NCBI GenBank assembly: GCA_033977485.1
Contig: CM066991.1
Location: 128,297,999 to 128,361,998 of the forward strand
Direction: 5' to 3'
Source: Hydrangea macrophylla
Taxonomy: Eukaryota > Streptophyta > Magnoliopsida > Cornales > Hydrangeaceae
Length of the DNA: 64,000 nucleotides
Shown: piece after piece, positions 11,544-22,409 of the stretch
Layout: every line of letters begins with the position of its first letter
Position numbering within the stretch: position 1 is the stretch's first letter
The notes under the pieces: generated by a model
Told to the model about the DNA's origin: nothing
The model's database searches: none
Seen by the model: only the letters and a program-made list of their open reading frames with translations
Program-made: the position numbers and the translations under genes

Positions 11544-12031
11544 TAGGGGTGGCCATGGGTCGGGCCTACAATTGGTTGCCCAAGCCCGACCCGGCACCAA
11601 CCACTAAAATCCCAAGTTTATCCCGCGGGCCGACCTATTGCTATTTTTTATTTTATGTTTTTAAAAGCTTGAACTAAAAAAAAAATTACCATAAATAATG
11701 TTTAAAATGATTATTAAGACACATTATTCACAAAATGCAATAAAAACTCTTGTGATAATGCATATATATTGAATATCAGATGTAAAATTATATTAATTTA
11801 TGTATTATATAATAGAAAAAACAATATATATGTATATTTATATATATTTTACCAATAGTTGAGCCTAGCCGGACCAAATCAGGCCTCATTTGCTTTGTTC
11901 AAGCTCGGCCCTAAAATTGATCGGGCCTAAAATTGATTGCTCAAGCCCGCTTGAGCGGGCCAATCTCTTTGCCCAAGCCCGAAAAAATTAGGGTCGGGCT
12001 AGGTGGGCCATCTGCCATTTGGCCACCCCTA
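11544..12031. mobile_element. hAT-type MITE (488 bp)
   Basis: Terminal inverted repeats TAGGGGTGGCCA / TGGCCACCCCTA, flanked by the perfect 8-bp target duplication CTTTATTG (11536-11543 and 12032-12039). The interior is non-coding, with GGGCC/CCCGACC motifs near both ends. It is inserted in the Helitron and predates the 484-bp duplication, because its right part was copied. Confidence 0.93.
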
Positions 12032-12814
12032 CTTTATTGTAATTCCAAATTTTTTTAAAATGAAGTTTGAAAAGTTCACAATCAAAATGTACTTTTTCCA
12101 TGCAGTATTTAAGGAAAGATAAAATGCAGTATTTAAGGGAAGATAAATTGCAATATTTGAATAGTTTTAATTTAGAGTTTTGATTGGATACAATGCAATA
12201 TTTAATGAGGTTAACCATTTTTGGAGGACAAACAATCCGACGATCTAAAATATCTAAACTTGTCTCAATGATCAAGATTAAAAGTTGTTAAATTGGGAGG
12301 GCTCCACACCGCTCTTCCTAATTATATAGATTTTACCAATAGTTGAGCCTAGCCGGACCAAATCAGGCCTCATTTGCTTTGTTCAAGCTCGGCCCTAAAA
12401 TTGATCGGGCCTAAAATTGATTGCTCAAGCCCGCTTGAGCGGGCCAATCTCTTTGCCCAAGCCCGAAAAAATTAGGGTCGGGCTAGGTGGGCCATCTGCC
12501 GTTTGGCCACCCCTACTTTATTGTAATTCCAAATTTTTTTAAAATGAAGTTTGAAAAGTTCACAATCAAAATGTACTTTTTCCATGCAGTATTTAAGGAA
12601 AGATAAAATGCAGTATTTAAGGGAAGATAAATTGCAATATTTGAATAGTTTTAATTTAGAGTTTTGATTGGATACAATGTAATATTTAATGAGGTTAACC
12701 ATTTTTGGAGGACAAACAATCCGACGATCTAAAATATCTAAACTTGTCTCAATGATCAATATTAAAAGTTGTTAAATTGGGAGGGCTCCACACCGCTCTT
12801 CCTTATTATATAGA
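11847..12814. repeat. 484-bp direct tandem duplication
   Basis: 11847-12330 and 12331-12814 match with about four substitutions that I could spot. Each unit begins TTTTACCAAT and ends ATATAGA, the Helitron 5' terminus. The unit contains the right part of the hAT MITE plus about 290 bp of Helitron. Confidence 0.93.
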
Positions 12815-12822
12815 TATATATA

Positions 12823-12850
12823 TTAGGTTATCAACACGTGCTTTGCATGT
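12823..12850 (-). other. Possible second Helitron 3' end
   Basis: Minus strand: imperfect hairpin ACACATGC-AAA-GCACGTGT, then TGATAACCTAA ending in CTAA (a CTRR terminus) followed by T. It lies only 8 bases from the 5' end of the first Helitron. The 5' end of this second element was not found. Confidence 0.5.
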
Positions 12851-12859
12851 GTCTATCCC

Positions 12860-14095
12860 CTCTTATTAGTTTATTTGTCTTATTTCCCCCCCTTTGGATT
12901 GTGTTATGACATTCAAGTGTTGTAATTTATAATACAAGGTGAGGAAAATGAAAATATGAGTAAGCCATACTTCTGAAACTTGCTTGCATAATAGCTTGTG
13001 TGGTCCCATTTTATTGTCTATCTTTGCGTTTTTAAGCATTTTTTGTTTTCCTTTGAAGAAAGCACTACAATCTTTTTGTGACTTATTTTCGTCTCCATAT
13101 ATTCATAGTTCTTTAATAGACAATATTTCTGAAATAGTAGATGAAATGTGTGTGTAATAAAATTACATATGGAAGCATGTGTGTGTAAATTAAATTTATA
13201 TCCATGTGTTAAAATAAGTAAAATCTTCATTTGGTATGTACATCTATAATTGTCATACTGATATCAACTATTATTTTTTAAAGGATATAAGTTCATTATT
13301 TTTATGCATTTAAGTATATTGAGTATAAGATTTGAATAGTTTTGTTTCAATTTAGTGTAAGATTTGAGTAAAAGTGAATTTGGTGTAGATTTGGTTCTAG
13401 GATTACTAAGCAAAAATGTATTCATTCTTGTATGAGTTAATTTAATCTCCATATATTCAAAGTTCGGGAAAGAGAAAAAGTCACAGTAAGTGTAAAAAAA
13501 AAAACGCCATAATATGTTAATCTTAAATTTTAGGACAGAAGTTGGCCAAAATGTAAATATTATAGACCAATATGTAATTAGTCATTATTATTGACTTTTT
13601 GTTGAAGTGAATGATAAATATGCGACAGAATGTTAACGTAAATATAATTATACATCTTACATTATATAAATCCTAAATTTGAGGAAAGAAGTTGACCATA
13701 ATGTAAATATTAGTGACCAATTCATAAATAGTCACTAAAATAGCAAAATTTTTTTTACTTTTTTTTAAAGTGAATAATTAATATCCCAAAGCTTGTTGAC
13801 CCAAATGTAATTAGACACAATATTGTTGGTTGAAACCTCATTATTATATTAAATAAAATTTCAAAAGCTGACCTGAATGCAATAATAATATGAAATGACA
13901 GAATTTCCCTCACATAAATCAATATATCATTATGATGAGTATCACGATGTATGCGTAATTAAGGTATAATGAAGGAGTATTATGGTCTTGAGAAGATGCA
14001 GAATGGCAGTATGATATTTAACTAGCTCAGTTTTGAGGTATTGCATTCTTATATTATAAGGGTTAGTGTTGCATTCTTATATTATAAGGGTTTTG
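12860..14095. other. AT-rich stretch, no gene seen
   Basis: Perhaps the body of the second Helitron. It has imperfect repeats of GGACAGAAGTTGGCCAAAATGTAAATATTA-like text near 13530 and 13680. No coding evidence. Confidence 0.45.
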
Positions 14096-14147
14096 ATATA
14101 TATATATATATATATACAGGCCGACTCTGAAACATATTTCTAGGGAC

Positions 14148-14275
14148 CATGGCTTTAGCGACAAAGATTTGACTTTTGACGACAAAAATTTAGTCGCTAA
14201 AAGTACATTACACTTAAGCGACGAAAATTTTGTCACTAAAAGTGAAAATTTGTCGCTAAAGCCCTAGTCCGACCA
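14148..14275. mobile_element. CACTA-like subterminal repeat / foldback fragment
   Basis: Repeated TTTAGCGAC / GTCGCTAAA motifs in both orientations (about six), a pattern typical of subterminal regions of CACTA (En/Spm) elements or MITEs derived from them. No terminal CACTA or TSD could be fixed, so the limits are approximate. Confidence 0.45.
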
Positions 14276-14891
14276 TCTATTCCTGAGATTTTCTATATAT
14301 ATACACAGTAGTTATAGTATATATTCCAAAACTGTAGCAGTCCAAAATTAGCTATAATATACTTTTTAAACTATATATAATCTCATTAATATATATATAT
14401 ATATATATCTCCAAATATACACACATATATAATACAAACTAAACTAATTAACTAAAATAATATAACTACATTATATATATATATATAAATAACAAAACCA
14501 CTAACAAATTTACGTACATGAAATTTACTTAGAAAAAAATAGGTACATAAATTTTTTTTTAAAATTTCGTGCATTGCACGGGTATTGATTTCTGGCAACT
14601 CTTGTAAAATTGATTCTTAGTCAAACCATGTTATCTTAGTTCTCGCAAAAATTAGACAAAAAGCGAGACTTGGATTAATGTTGGTGTTCTATATGACCGG
14701 CATAAGAACACTTTGTTTGTTTTATTATTTATTATTTATTTCTTTGGACTGCACTAGAACTGGAAAATTCGTGGCCTTAATAGTTATAGTACCTTGTATT
14801 GTGAGGCATAACTAGACCAAAAAGAAGTGCTTTTGATGGTTACCAAACAGCCCCTGTATGACCTAGGGATAATATTGGCTGAATAGGTAGT
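14276..14891. other. AT-rich intergenic, no gene seen
   Basis: Several TA runs (about 14389-14408 and 14474-14488) and a CGTGCATTGCACGGG hairpin near 14567 without a CTRR terminus. No gene. Confidence 0.5.
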
Positions 14892-14899
14892 GGCTTGGC

Positions 14900-15404
14900 T
14901 AGGGGTGTTATTTGGAACGGAAATTCCGATTCCGATCCGAAAAATTTTGATTTTGACAACTAAATATGCATTCCGAAATCTAAATTTCCGAATTTCGAAA
15001 ATTCCGAAAAAAAATCGGATCGGAATTGAAATTGTTTTTAGAATTCCGAAAATTCCGAAAAATTTCCGAACATATTCCGAAATTGACTTTTCTGAAAATA
15101 TTCCGAAAATTGTGTTCATTTCACATCGAAAAAACATAAAAGATGGGATGTGATGTGCTTCTATAAAAGACCTACAAGTCTCAAGTGAAATCTCATTAAG
15201 GTTGAATTCCGAATATTCCGAAAAATTCCAAAACTGATGAAATTCCAAAAATTCAAAAAATTTCAAAATTTCCGAATCGGAAATAATTTTGGAATTTCTG
15301 AATTTTCGGAACGGAATTCGGAATGCATGTTTGGCTTCCGAAAGTTTCGGAATTTTTTTTCCGAAAATGGTGTTCCAATCCGTTCCGGCCGAAACACACC
15401 CCTA
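14900..15404. mobile_element. hAT-type MITE, ATTCCGAAA-rich (505 bp), copy 1
   Basis: Ends TAGGGGTGTTATTTGG and ACACACCCCTA; target duplication GGCTTGGC / AGCTTGGC (7 of 8). The interior is dense in TTCCGAAA / TTTCGGAA microrepeats. It is the same family as 17166-17669 but in the opposite orientation. Open frames on both strands are repeat-derived. Confidence 0.88.
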
Positions 15405-15521
15405 AGCTTGGCAGATGCAAGCGCATTTGTATGCTAATAGTTCTTCTACATACGACGTCGTATGAGTGACTATCATTTTTATAGCAATGAAGGAGGGTAG
15501 AGAGAGAAAATAATGGACGAA

Positions 15522-15868
15522 TTAACTATATTTTACACCCTCTTAGTTTGTTCTTTGTGTTAATTTGGTCCCTATAGTTTAGAAAGTATCATTTTAGTCC
15601 CTGTAGTTTTATAAGTGTGTCATTTTAGTTCATCAAATACTTTTTGTGACCAAATTTTAACTTTAAATGAAAAGATTATTCGTCACTAAAGAACTTATTA
15701 GACTTATTTGACACACTTATAAAATTACAGGGACTAAAGTGACACTTCTTAAATAATAAGAGGGACCAAACTGACACACTTAAATAATAAGAGGGACCAA
15801 ACTGACACACTTAAATAATAAGAGGGACCAAACTGACACAGGTATATAAGGTTGTAAAATATAATTAA
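15522..15868. mobile_element. Foldback MITE-like element upstream of the small gene
   Basis: Ends TTAACTATATTTTACA and TGTAAAATATAATTAA are inverted. Inner arms TTTTAGTCCCTGTAGTTTTA and TAAAATTACAGGGACTAAA are also inverted. It contains a 31-bp unit repeated three times at 15750-15841. Superfamily and TSD are not settled. Confidence 0.65.
15750..15841. repeat. 31-bp tandem repeat x3
   Basis: Units at 15750, 15781 and 15812, each TAAATAATAAGAGGGACCAA followed by ACTGACACA; essentially identical. They lie about 130 bp upstream of the ATG at 15968. Confidence 0.93.
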
Positions 15869-15967
15869 CCCACCAAGCTAGAAGGAAAGAAGGAAGGAAC
15901 GAACGAGGAGAGAGAAAGAAGCTGCGGCGGCGGAGGAGGCGGAGGGAGAGGGAGAGGGAGGAGGAGA

Positions 15968-16189
15968 ATGAGGGAGATGGCGAAGATGAATGCGATGAGG
16001 TCGGTGGTTGTGGTGGTCGGAGCCTTAGCATTTGGGTACTTGACCTTACACCTCGGTTTCAAACCCTACCTCGAAAAAGCTCAGCAGCAGCAGCAGCAGC
16101 AGCACACAACAGTACTCGACAAATCTGATGATATTTCGAATCCCCAAACAGTTCATGAAGGCTTCTTCTCCGATCGCGATGATTCATGA
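15968..16189 (+). CDS. Small single-pass membrane protein, function unknown (73 aa)
   Basis: An ATG in a purine-rich leader (GAGAGGGAGGAGGAGAATG) opens 73 codons. Residues about 9-30 (MRSVVVVVGALAFGYLTLHL) form a hydrophobic segment that could be a membrane anchor or signal-anchor. It is followed by FKPYLEKA, a seven-glutamine run (CAG repeat at about 16081-16102) and an acidic tail ending in DRDDS. GC content jumps in the leader and CDS compared with surroundings, typical of a plant 5' end. I recognise the general look of small plant membrane proteins but cannot name a family. A second in-frame ATG follows at codon 4, so the exact start is open. It sits between two inverted hAT MITEs. A spliced longer product is possible. 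Confidence 0.6.
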   Translation: MREMAKMNAMRSVVVVVGALAFGYLTLHLGFKPYLEKAQQQQQQQHTTVLDKSDDISNPQTVHEGFFSDRDDS

Positions 16190-17153
16190 TCTTTATCTCC
16201 AAGTAAATGCACAACAAACAGTCAGTCCACTTTCTCTCTTCTTGAATTGCATTTGCTAGTTTCTACTACTCCAATATAATTTATACTTTATATATAGATA
16301 CGGAATTTTGAATTTAAATGTCTCTGTTATTCACGGTGATTGTGTTACTTGAATGAGTTTTATATTGGATGATGCGAATTATAGGATCTGGTGAATGTGT
16401 ATGGTGGAGTAAAGATTTGAGAAACTACTTAGGAAGCTTCTCTCTGAAGTTTTCCTAGAGGATCAGATGTGGGACTTGAAGAAAGTGGGAAAAAGTGGAT
16501 AGGGGAGCCTCTTTTGAACATTTGGCATCATAGGGGTGCATTTGCATTGCATTTATGGTGGATTTGTTCCACACATTTTTGAGAGATTATAGAATAACAT
16601 GCTGTCTTTACTAGAAGCTTCTAGTATAATTAGGAAGTGGAAAACATTATGTTTTTTTTTTTTTTTTTTTTTGTAATAGACGTCTATTGTTTGGAAGAGT
16701 ACTGGCTAGCGATTTCTTTTTGGTGAATTGAATTTCATATGAAGTGTTCGTATGCGTTGACTAATTCTAGGGATGTATTTTGTCCTACCAGAATGTGTAG
16801 ACTCCATCCTCTGTTTTCCATGTAAGATGGCGTTCTTTCAGTGTCATTCCTCTGCTTCCTTGTATGATGGTGTTCATTCACGGAAACTGCGGTGTTGAGT
16901 GTCTGACAGCTGGGTTTTTTTTTTTTTACTTTAACAAGTAATGGCATAACTGTCGGGTGCAATGACTAGAACGGTGCTCTTTCCTATGGAATGAATTGTG
17001 TGGGAGAAGCATTAGTTGCCTAATCACTTAAGAGTCCTATTGCTATTGTTGTGAGAATAAGAATTTTCAAAAAAGTAGCATTGCTGCTTCTGATTTAAGG
17101 TGTTTTGTGTGTGTGTGTGTGTGAACAGTAAGCCTAAGGTCAAGTTCATTTCA
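16190..17153. other. Probable 3' region of the small gene, otherwise no feature
   Basis: No further coding exon recognised. Poly-T at about 16652-16671 and a (GT)n run at 17107-17123. Possible 3' UTR near the gene, but no processing site can be assigned. Confidence 0.4.
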
Positions 17154-17162
17154 TTAAATAAA

Positions 17163-17836
17163 GAGTAGGGGTGTGTTTGGGCAGGAACGGATCGGAATAC
17201 CCTTTTTCGGAAAGAATTTCGAAAATTAAATAAGTATACCAATTTTCCGTTCCGATTTTTTCAGAATTTTATTTTCCTTTCCGATTTTGAAATTTTCGGA
17301 AATTTTCGGAATCAGAATTCTTCGGAATTTTTTTCGGATTTTTCATAATTGGAATTGGGAATTTTCATAATTTTTGGAATTTTCGGAATACAAATACTAT
17401 TGAAAGGGTAAGTCATGCTTTTATAGAGAGTCCCCTACTCTCTATTTTCTCTTCTTATTCGATGTGGGACACACAAGTCCACACTCTTCTAAATTTTCGG
17501 ATTTTTTCGGAAAATTTTCGGAAAACATATTTTCGGAATTCTCAAAATAATTTCGATTCCGTGGCAAATTTTTTTCGGAATTTCGGAATTCAATTTTTGG
17601 TGCCAAAATCGGAATTTTTCGGATCGGAATCGGTCGGAATTGGAATCTCCATTCCAAATGACACTCCTAATAAAGAGTAATGCTATGCTTCTCAAAAAAT
17701 TTTCCAAGGCAGTGGACCCCTCTGCATTAATGGTAGGACCACTCCAACATCAACCAATCAAAATCAATTGGACCCACTGCCACATGTGTTGGGAAACACT
17801 TTTGGGGAAAAAAATTTAGGAAGCATAGTATAACTC
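17163..17836. mobile_element. Mutator-like MITE split by a hAT MITE
   Basis: An element starting GAG (17163-17165) and resuming after the hAT insertion at 17678 reads GAGTAATGCTATGC at its left end and GCATAGTATAACTC at its right. It is flanked by the 9-bp duplication TTAAATAAA (17154-17162 and 17837-17845). The hAT MITE landed three bases inside the left end. Same family as 23767-23945. Confidence 0.85.
17166..17669. mobile_element. hAT-type MITE, ATTCCGAAA-rich (504 bp), copy 2
   Basis: Ends TAGGGGTGTGTTTGGG and ATGACACTCCTA; perfect 8-bp target duplication ATAAAGAG (17158-17165 and 17670-17677). Its left end matches the inverse of the right end of copy 1 at 15404, so the two copies are inverted. 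Confidence 0.92.
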
Positions 17837-17845
17837 TTAAATAAA

Positions 17846-20800
17846 AGCCAAATACATGAAATGGCATTAAACCCAAACTCCCCAACAAAGCCAACACCCA
17901 AGAAATAGCAGCACTAAATGGCAGTCCCCAAGAAAAAGCAACCTAGACAAAAAAAATAATCACACCTGCTGACCAACCCATAAGGTAGTCTACTCCTAGC
18001 ACCCAACAAATACGATACGCCCAAAGACATAATAAAACAACTAGTGAGAAACAGTTTTGTGAATATCGCCTACTTACAGCCATACCATCTGGATACCAAA
18101 CAGGAGACTTCAAAGGAACCTTCCCCAAAATACAATAAAACCAACTTACACCATCAACATTCTCCTCCTTAACCAACAGCTCTCAACTTTGCCAGAAAAC
18201 CCCATCTCTAAAGCAAGTGATACCCCAATATAGAAAAGCATCAACCTTTTCAGCTTCAAAGTGGATTTGAATATTTAGAAAAGCTGTGAATTTTATTTTT
18301 TTTTGCCAAACGGACTCACATCACTAACAATCCCGAGTAAGTGATTTGTTTATTCCAAATAATCTGACCCAAACACACTCTTAATCATCTAATCATTCCT
18401 TTTTGTATTGCCAATTGCTTTGGTAGTTAATAGTTAATCATCTTGTCCTGTAATGGAGAGTGATTCAATTGGAAATACAGTTAAAGTCAGTTCTTCCTTC
18501 TAAGAACACTGCTATTGAGCAGTAAGATGCATTTTGCTACAAGGTTTTAGTCTGCTAAACAGAGAACAGAAGGTGAGGACATTCAACAGTTGACATCTTT
18601 ACAACAAATTATCTGCTTATGGTAGAGGAGACTTTGAGCTGTCCATTAAATTTTCAACTTTCAAGGTGCTGATTGGAGCAAAGGAGGGGAAAATGAGAAA
18701 TAAGCCTAATGGATGGATTGTGAACCTTAACTGTACTTACTCATGTTTGGGCACTGCGTATGAAATGAGATAACGTCTTCTTCCCAGCCTCACCCTATTC
18801 CTTGCCTTTTCTGACAAAGTATTTGCAAGTAGTCCTTTGATAATGGCTTATTCTGCCATTGTTGTTGCAGTACATAGTCAAGTTTATTTTCACTTTTGCT
18901 AGTTAATATTCTCCGTGGCATTAGGAAAAGTTAGATTAAAAATATGGCGGGGAGAATGTGTGCAGTACTGTCTTTGCAGCACAAGGAATAATTTATTTGG
19001 TTAATATTATTTGTTTAATTTTACTGGTGGAGGGGGACATTGGTGTGGGGATACTACAGGTAGGTGGTGTTGGGGCTGTCGACCATTTTGCAGTTCACGT
19101 CGATGGGCCTCCAAAAACAAATGATATGTGCGTCATAGAATGGCATTACACCATTATATTGGGTGAGATTCGGCTAAGGAAACAGCGCATTTTCCGCAAA
19201 TTCAGTACAGCAAACCAGAGAATAGTAGATTGTTTCTGGGGAACCAAGTTAGACCTCACACTTTGATGTCAGTTTACCTAGGGGTGCTTGACTCTGGTTG
19301 AGGGGTTTGGATTCCACACAATTTTGTCATCAAAGTCACATTGAGGAAGTTCCAACTTTAAAATTTCGTAGTGGTATTCAAGACTTTGCTCATTCATTTC
19401 CTTTGGAAAAGCATGTTGAAGCTTTAGAGTTTAGAATAAATACAACCTTTTACACCGTTAATTTTTTTTTTTTTAAATTTATTTATTTATTATTTTTTTT
19501 TATGAACATTGTAGAGCTGCAATATTCAGTAAAGAAAGGGTGTACTAGTTTGCTCATGTCTCACTTTCCGTTAGCTGTAATTTCTGCTACTTGTTGCAGT
19601 TTGCAGTATGTATGCAAATTATAGGATGGATAGCCATCCAGTTGAGGGGTTTGTATTTTCTACTGCAACACTAAACATGCATGTTTGATGGTCATGTAGT
19701 TGTGCTTAAGGATCAATTATGGCGTGTAGGCTCAAGTGCGGATCTCTGACTGTTAGCTTCTTTTTGAACGCCCCTAGTTGTTTCTGGAATGAACTTTGCT
19801 ACAGTTGATTAATTCCGTCGTTTTCAGAAGTATACATAGGCAGAAGCCAGAAATGGGTTGATAGGCAACTCGAGCGAAAGTCTGGAAAAGTATAGTAATT
19901 CAAGTTTTAGCCCTGTAATAGTATGATTTGGTACTCTCGTAAGCATTAGGATATACCATACTTTTTAGGAACTATTTGCACCCAAGACTGAAAATACGTC
20001 AAACTTCTCTGGGTAGCAAGAATAGTGAAAACGACATTGTTGCAAAAGGTTTTTTGTTTGAACATCACAGAACAGCATAGTTGGGGTTCGCGGTTCCTCT
20101 TAGCTGCGTCCACAGCCCTCTCCTTCACATAAATTTGGGAGAGGGACAACCAAGAGGTTGTGGAAATGGCAATTACCTATAGTTATTTGTCATTTGGTGT
20201 TTTCTTCGTTTAGGGTCTTATTTTGTGTCCTTTTCTGATGCATCCGTAACCCATTTACTCATGTTACACGGCTCACTTACCCACATTTCACTTATGTTGG
20301 ATGCAACCCACTCACCATGTTACGCGGCTCACTTATGTCCGGAGTACATATTGGGTAAAATACTAATATTAATTGTAACGTACTAATACATTTAAAGATT
20401 GTGCTTACATGGGAAAGGTTTTTCCCAGGAAAGTGAAAATAGAGAGGACGCATCTACAAATGGATGAGTTTGATTGGTTTGTGATATCATATCACTCAAA
20501 CAACTGTGATAGCCAATATTTTTCCTAGGCCCGGACCCCTGGCATGACATATGGAATCAACGCGTGGCGTATTATGTGAGTGGGAGGGTGGCAGAAATGT
20601 CATTTTCCTTGGTTTAACTTGATATGAGGATAGACTTTCCATATGCTTGGCATTGTTTGCCATAAATGAGCTAGGTCAAGAAACTTTTGGAAAATGATTC
20701 TTGTTCAATTGGTTAAATAGTCATCAATCAGTTGGAAATTGACAATTTTTGTTTAGATATTTCTTGTGTCTTTTCAATTTAACTTGTATTGATTATTGAT

Positions 20801-21153
20801 AAGGACTGAAATGGTGGACTTAATCTTTTGAAAGTGAAATTTTAGAAGACTCGACCCATTATAATTCTTATATGGTTGATAAACAAATAGACTGGTAGGC
20901 CATCCATTATCTTCCACAAGATAGTCCTAAAGCCTCTCTCAAACAGTTGTGTATTTAATCTTGAGATTGGCTTGACTAAGGACATTGTCGAACCCATTAA
21001 ACATGTTGTCCTAGTCGTGACTAAATTGAACATGTTAAATATTATTTAGTTGAGAGCAAGAGATTGAAATTAAAGTAAATTTGTCATAATGCTGGATGGT
21101 GTGACACTCCATTTGTCACTTGTCCAATCTTTCTCACTTATAATCAATTCTTA

Positions 21154-21156
<3 letters not shown>
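17846..21156. other. Long intergenic stretch, no gene recognised
   Basis: Several short ORFs (for example 17943-18176 minus, 18958-19266 plus, 19298-19624 plus) have no recognisable motif. Codon content and context do not support them. Poly-T tracts near 19458 and 19491. Confidence 0.5.

Positions 21157-21221
<65 letters not shown>
21157..21221. repeat. (TC)n microsatellite
   Basis: About 65 bp of uninterrupted TC dinucleotides. No gene start follows closely. Confidence 0.95.
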
Positions 21222-21222
<1 letters not shown>

Positions 21223-21699
21223 ACCTTCTCCACCTTGTGAAGAACTTTGTGGTGTTCAAGAGTTTGTTTAGGTAATCTAAGAATCGGTTCTGAAAAAACT
21301 AAATCTTAATAGTTCATTGTTTATGTAGTTTTTTTGGTTATAAAAGAGTCCGTGTCAGACATAAAAATGATTTGAGGATTTGTTATTTATCAAACTAACA
21401 CAATACTTGATTATGTAAAAATCAGATAAAAAGTATGATTGGGCTATTGAAAGGCTCAATGAATTGGGTTTTCAAATTGATACCACATTTGCAGGCACAA
21501 GTTACCTGATACTTACTCTTTAGGAAAAGAAGGTTAAGACTTATGATTTTGTTTTAAGCATTAACAGGTCTTAGATAAAGAAGTACAAAATGGTTGTCAT
21601 TAACCATCTAATGTTTGCCTAATAGTTTCTTGAAACCATTCAGAAAAATAATTAAATCGTCCAAATGAGTTTTAAGCAAAATGGTTGGTTAAAGAGCAA
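21222..21699. other. Intergenic, no gene seen
   Basis: No ORF, repeat or motif worth naming. Confidence 0.5.
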
Positions 21700-21708
21700 T
21701 TGTTTTAT

Positions 21709-21841
21709 GAGTAAAGATTGAGGCACCGAAATGATCGGTGCCGTCCATCTCGTTGGGACTCATGCCCTGCATGCTTGGAGTCCACCGAAATAGACGGTAC
21801 CGATCATTCGGTGCACATTTTCGGTGCCTCTAGCATGATTG
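21709..21841. mobile_element. 133-bp foldback MITE, 9-bp target duplication
   Basis: Arms GAGGCACCGAAATGATCGGT and ACCGATCATTCGGTGCAC... GGTGCCTC. Left end GAGTAAAGATTGAGGC, right end GCCTCTAGCATGATTG. Flanked by TTGTTTTAT at 21700-21708 and 21842-21850. It shares its left end with the element at 9726. Confidence 0.88.
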
Positions 21842-22139
21842 TTGTTTTATTCTAGTTTTGTTGCACACAGACACTCTTTGTGCACGCATAACCAAATATA
21901 GAATCTACAAAATAATCGAGTGAGGCATACTTGGAGTCATTTCTTCAATGTATATATGTTTGGGTTTAAGAGGTTCAAAAGCACTTTTTTGTTTATATTT
22001 TTGTTTATTTTTTATTTATTGTATTTCAAACTATCCAAAAAAAAGTATGTTTTGATTAAAAACAAGTTAAGAGCTGCTTCTACCCAAATGAAATACATGA
22101 AATATATTGGGTTGTATTGAATTTTGTCTGATTTTCATA

Positions 22140-22406
22140 GAGGCTGTTTGTCATTGCTTATTTGCTCATTTTAAGCAGTTCTGGTGGCCCAAACTGCTTA
22201 TTGATCTGTTTGTTTCAGCAAAAATATAAGCAGATTTGTTCCAAAAAGCAGGTGGGGGGTGCTTTTAAAAATTATCTCTATGTTTGATCAATTCACAACA
22301 TATTAACCAAACACCTAAATCATAATAAGTAGTTCTACTTTTAAGTTATTTTACCAATCACGATCAAGATCGCATAAGCATAAACAGAGACAAAACAAAC
22401 AGGCTC
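22140..22406. mobile_element. MITE (267 bp) with GAGGCTGTTTGT ends
   Basis: Terminal inverted repeats GAGGCTGTTTGT / ACAAACAGGCTC, with inner AAGCAGTTCT...AGTTCTACTT-like symmetry. A 3-bp ATA lies on both sides (22137-22139 and 22407-22409), which would suit a PIF/Harbinger-type element, though three bases are weak evidence. Confidence 0.65.
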
Positions 22407-22409
22407 ATA

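Larger units (their letters stand above)
10293..12814 (-). mobile_element. Non-autonomous Helitron with duplicated 5' end
   Basis: On the minus strand the 3' end is CTAG at 10293-10296, preceded by a perfect hairpin (CGTGCCC, GT loop, GGGCACG; 10305-10320). The outer 5' end at 12814 starts TCTATATAATAAGG, followed by AGAGCGGTGTGGAG. Flanking bases are A (5') and T (3'), as Helitrons require. No Rep/helicase gene lies inside. It contains a hAT MITE (11544-12031) and a 484-bp tandem duplication that ends exactly at the 5' terminus, so a second internal 5' end lies at 12330. The termini fit the Helitron model well; no family database could be checked. Confidence 0.8.

Noticed and set aside
11988..12759. 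Pair of 95-residue ORFs (minus)
   Set aside because: Identical apart from two residues only because of the 484-bp duplication; they lie in Helitron/MITE sequence.
14567..14590. CGTGCATTGCACGGG hairpin as a Helitron 3' end
   Set aside because: No CTRR terminus after the hairpin and no partner 5' end.
18958..19624. 102- and 108-residue ORFs
   Set aside because: No recognisable domain, poor context, and one runs through poly-T.
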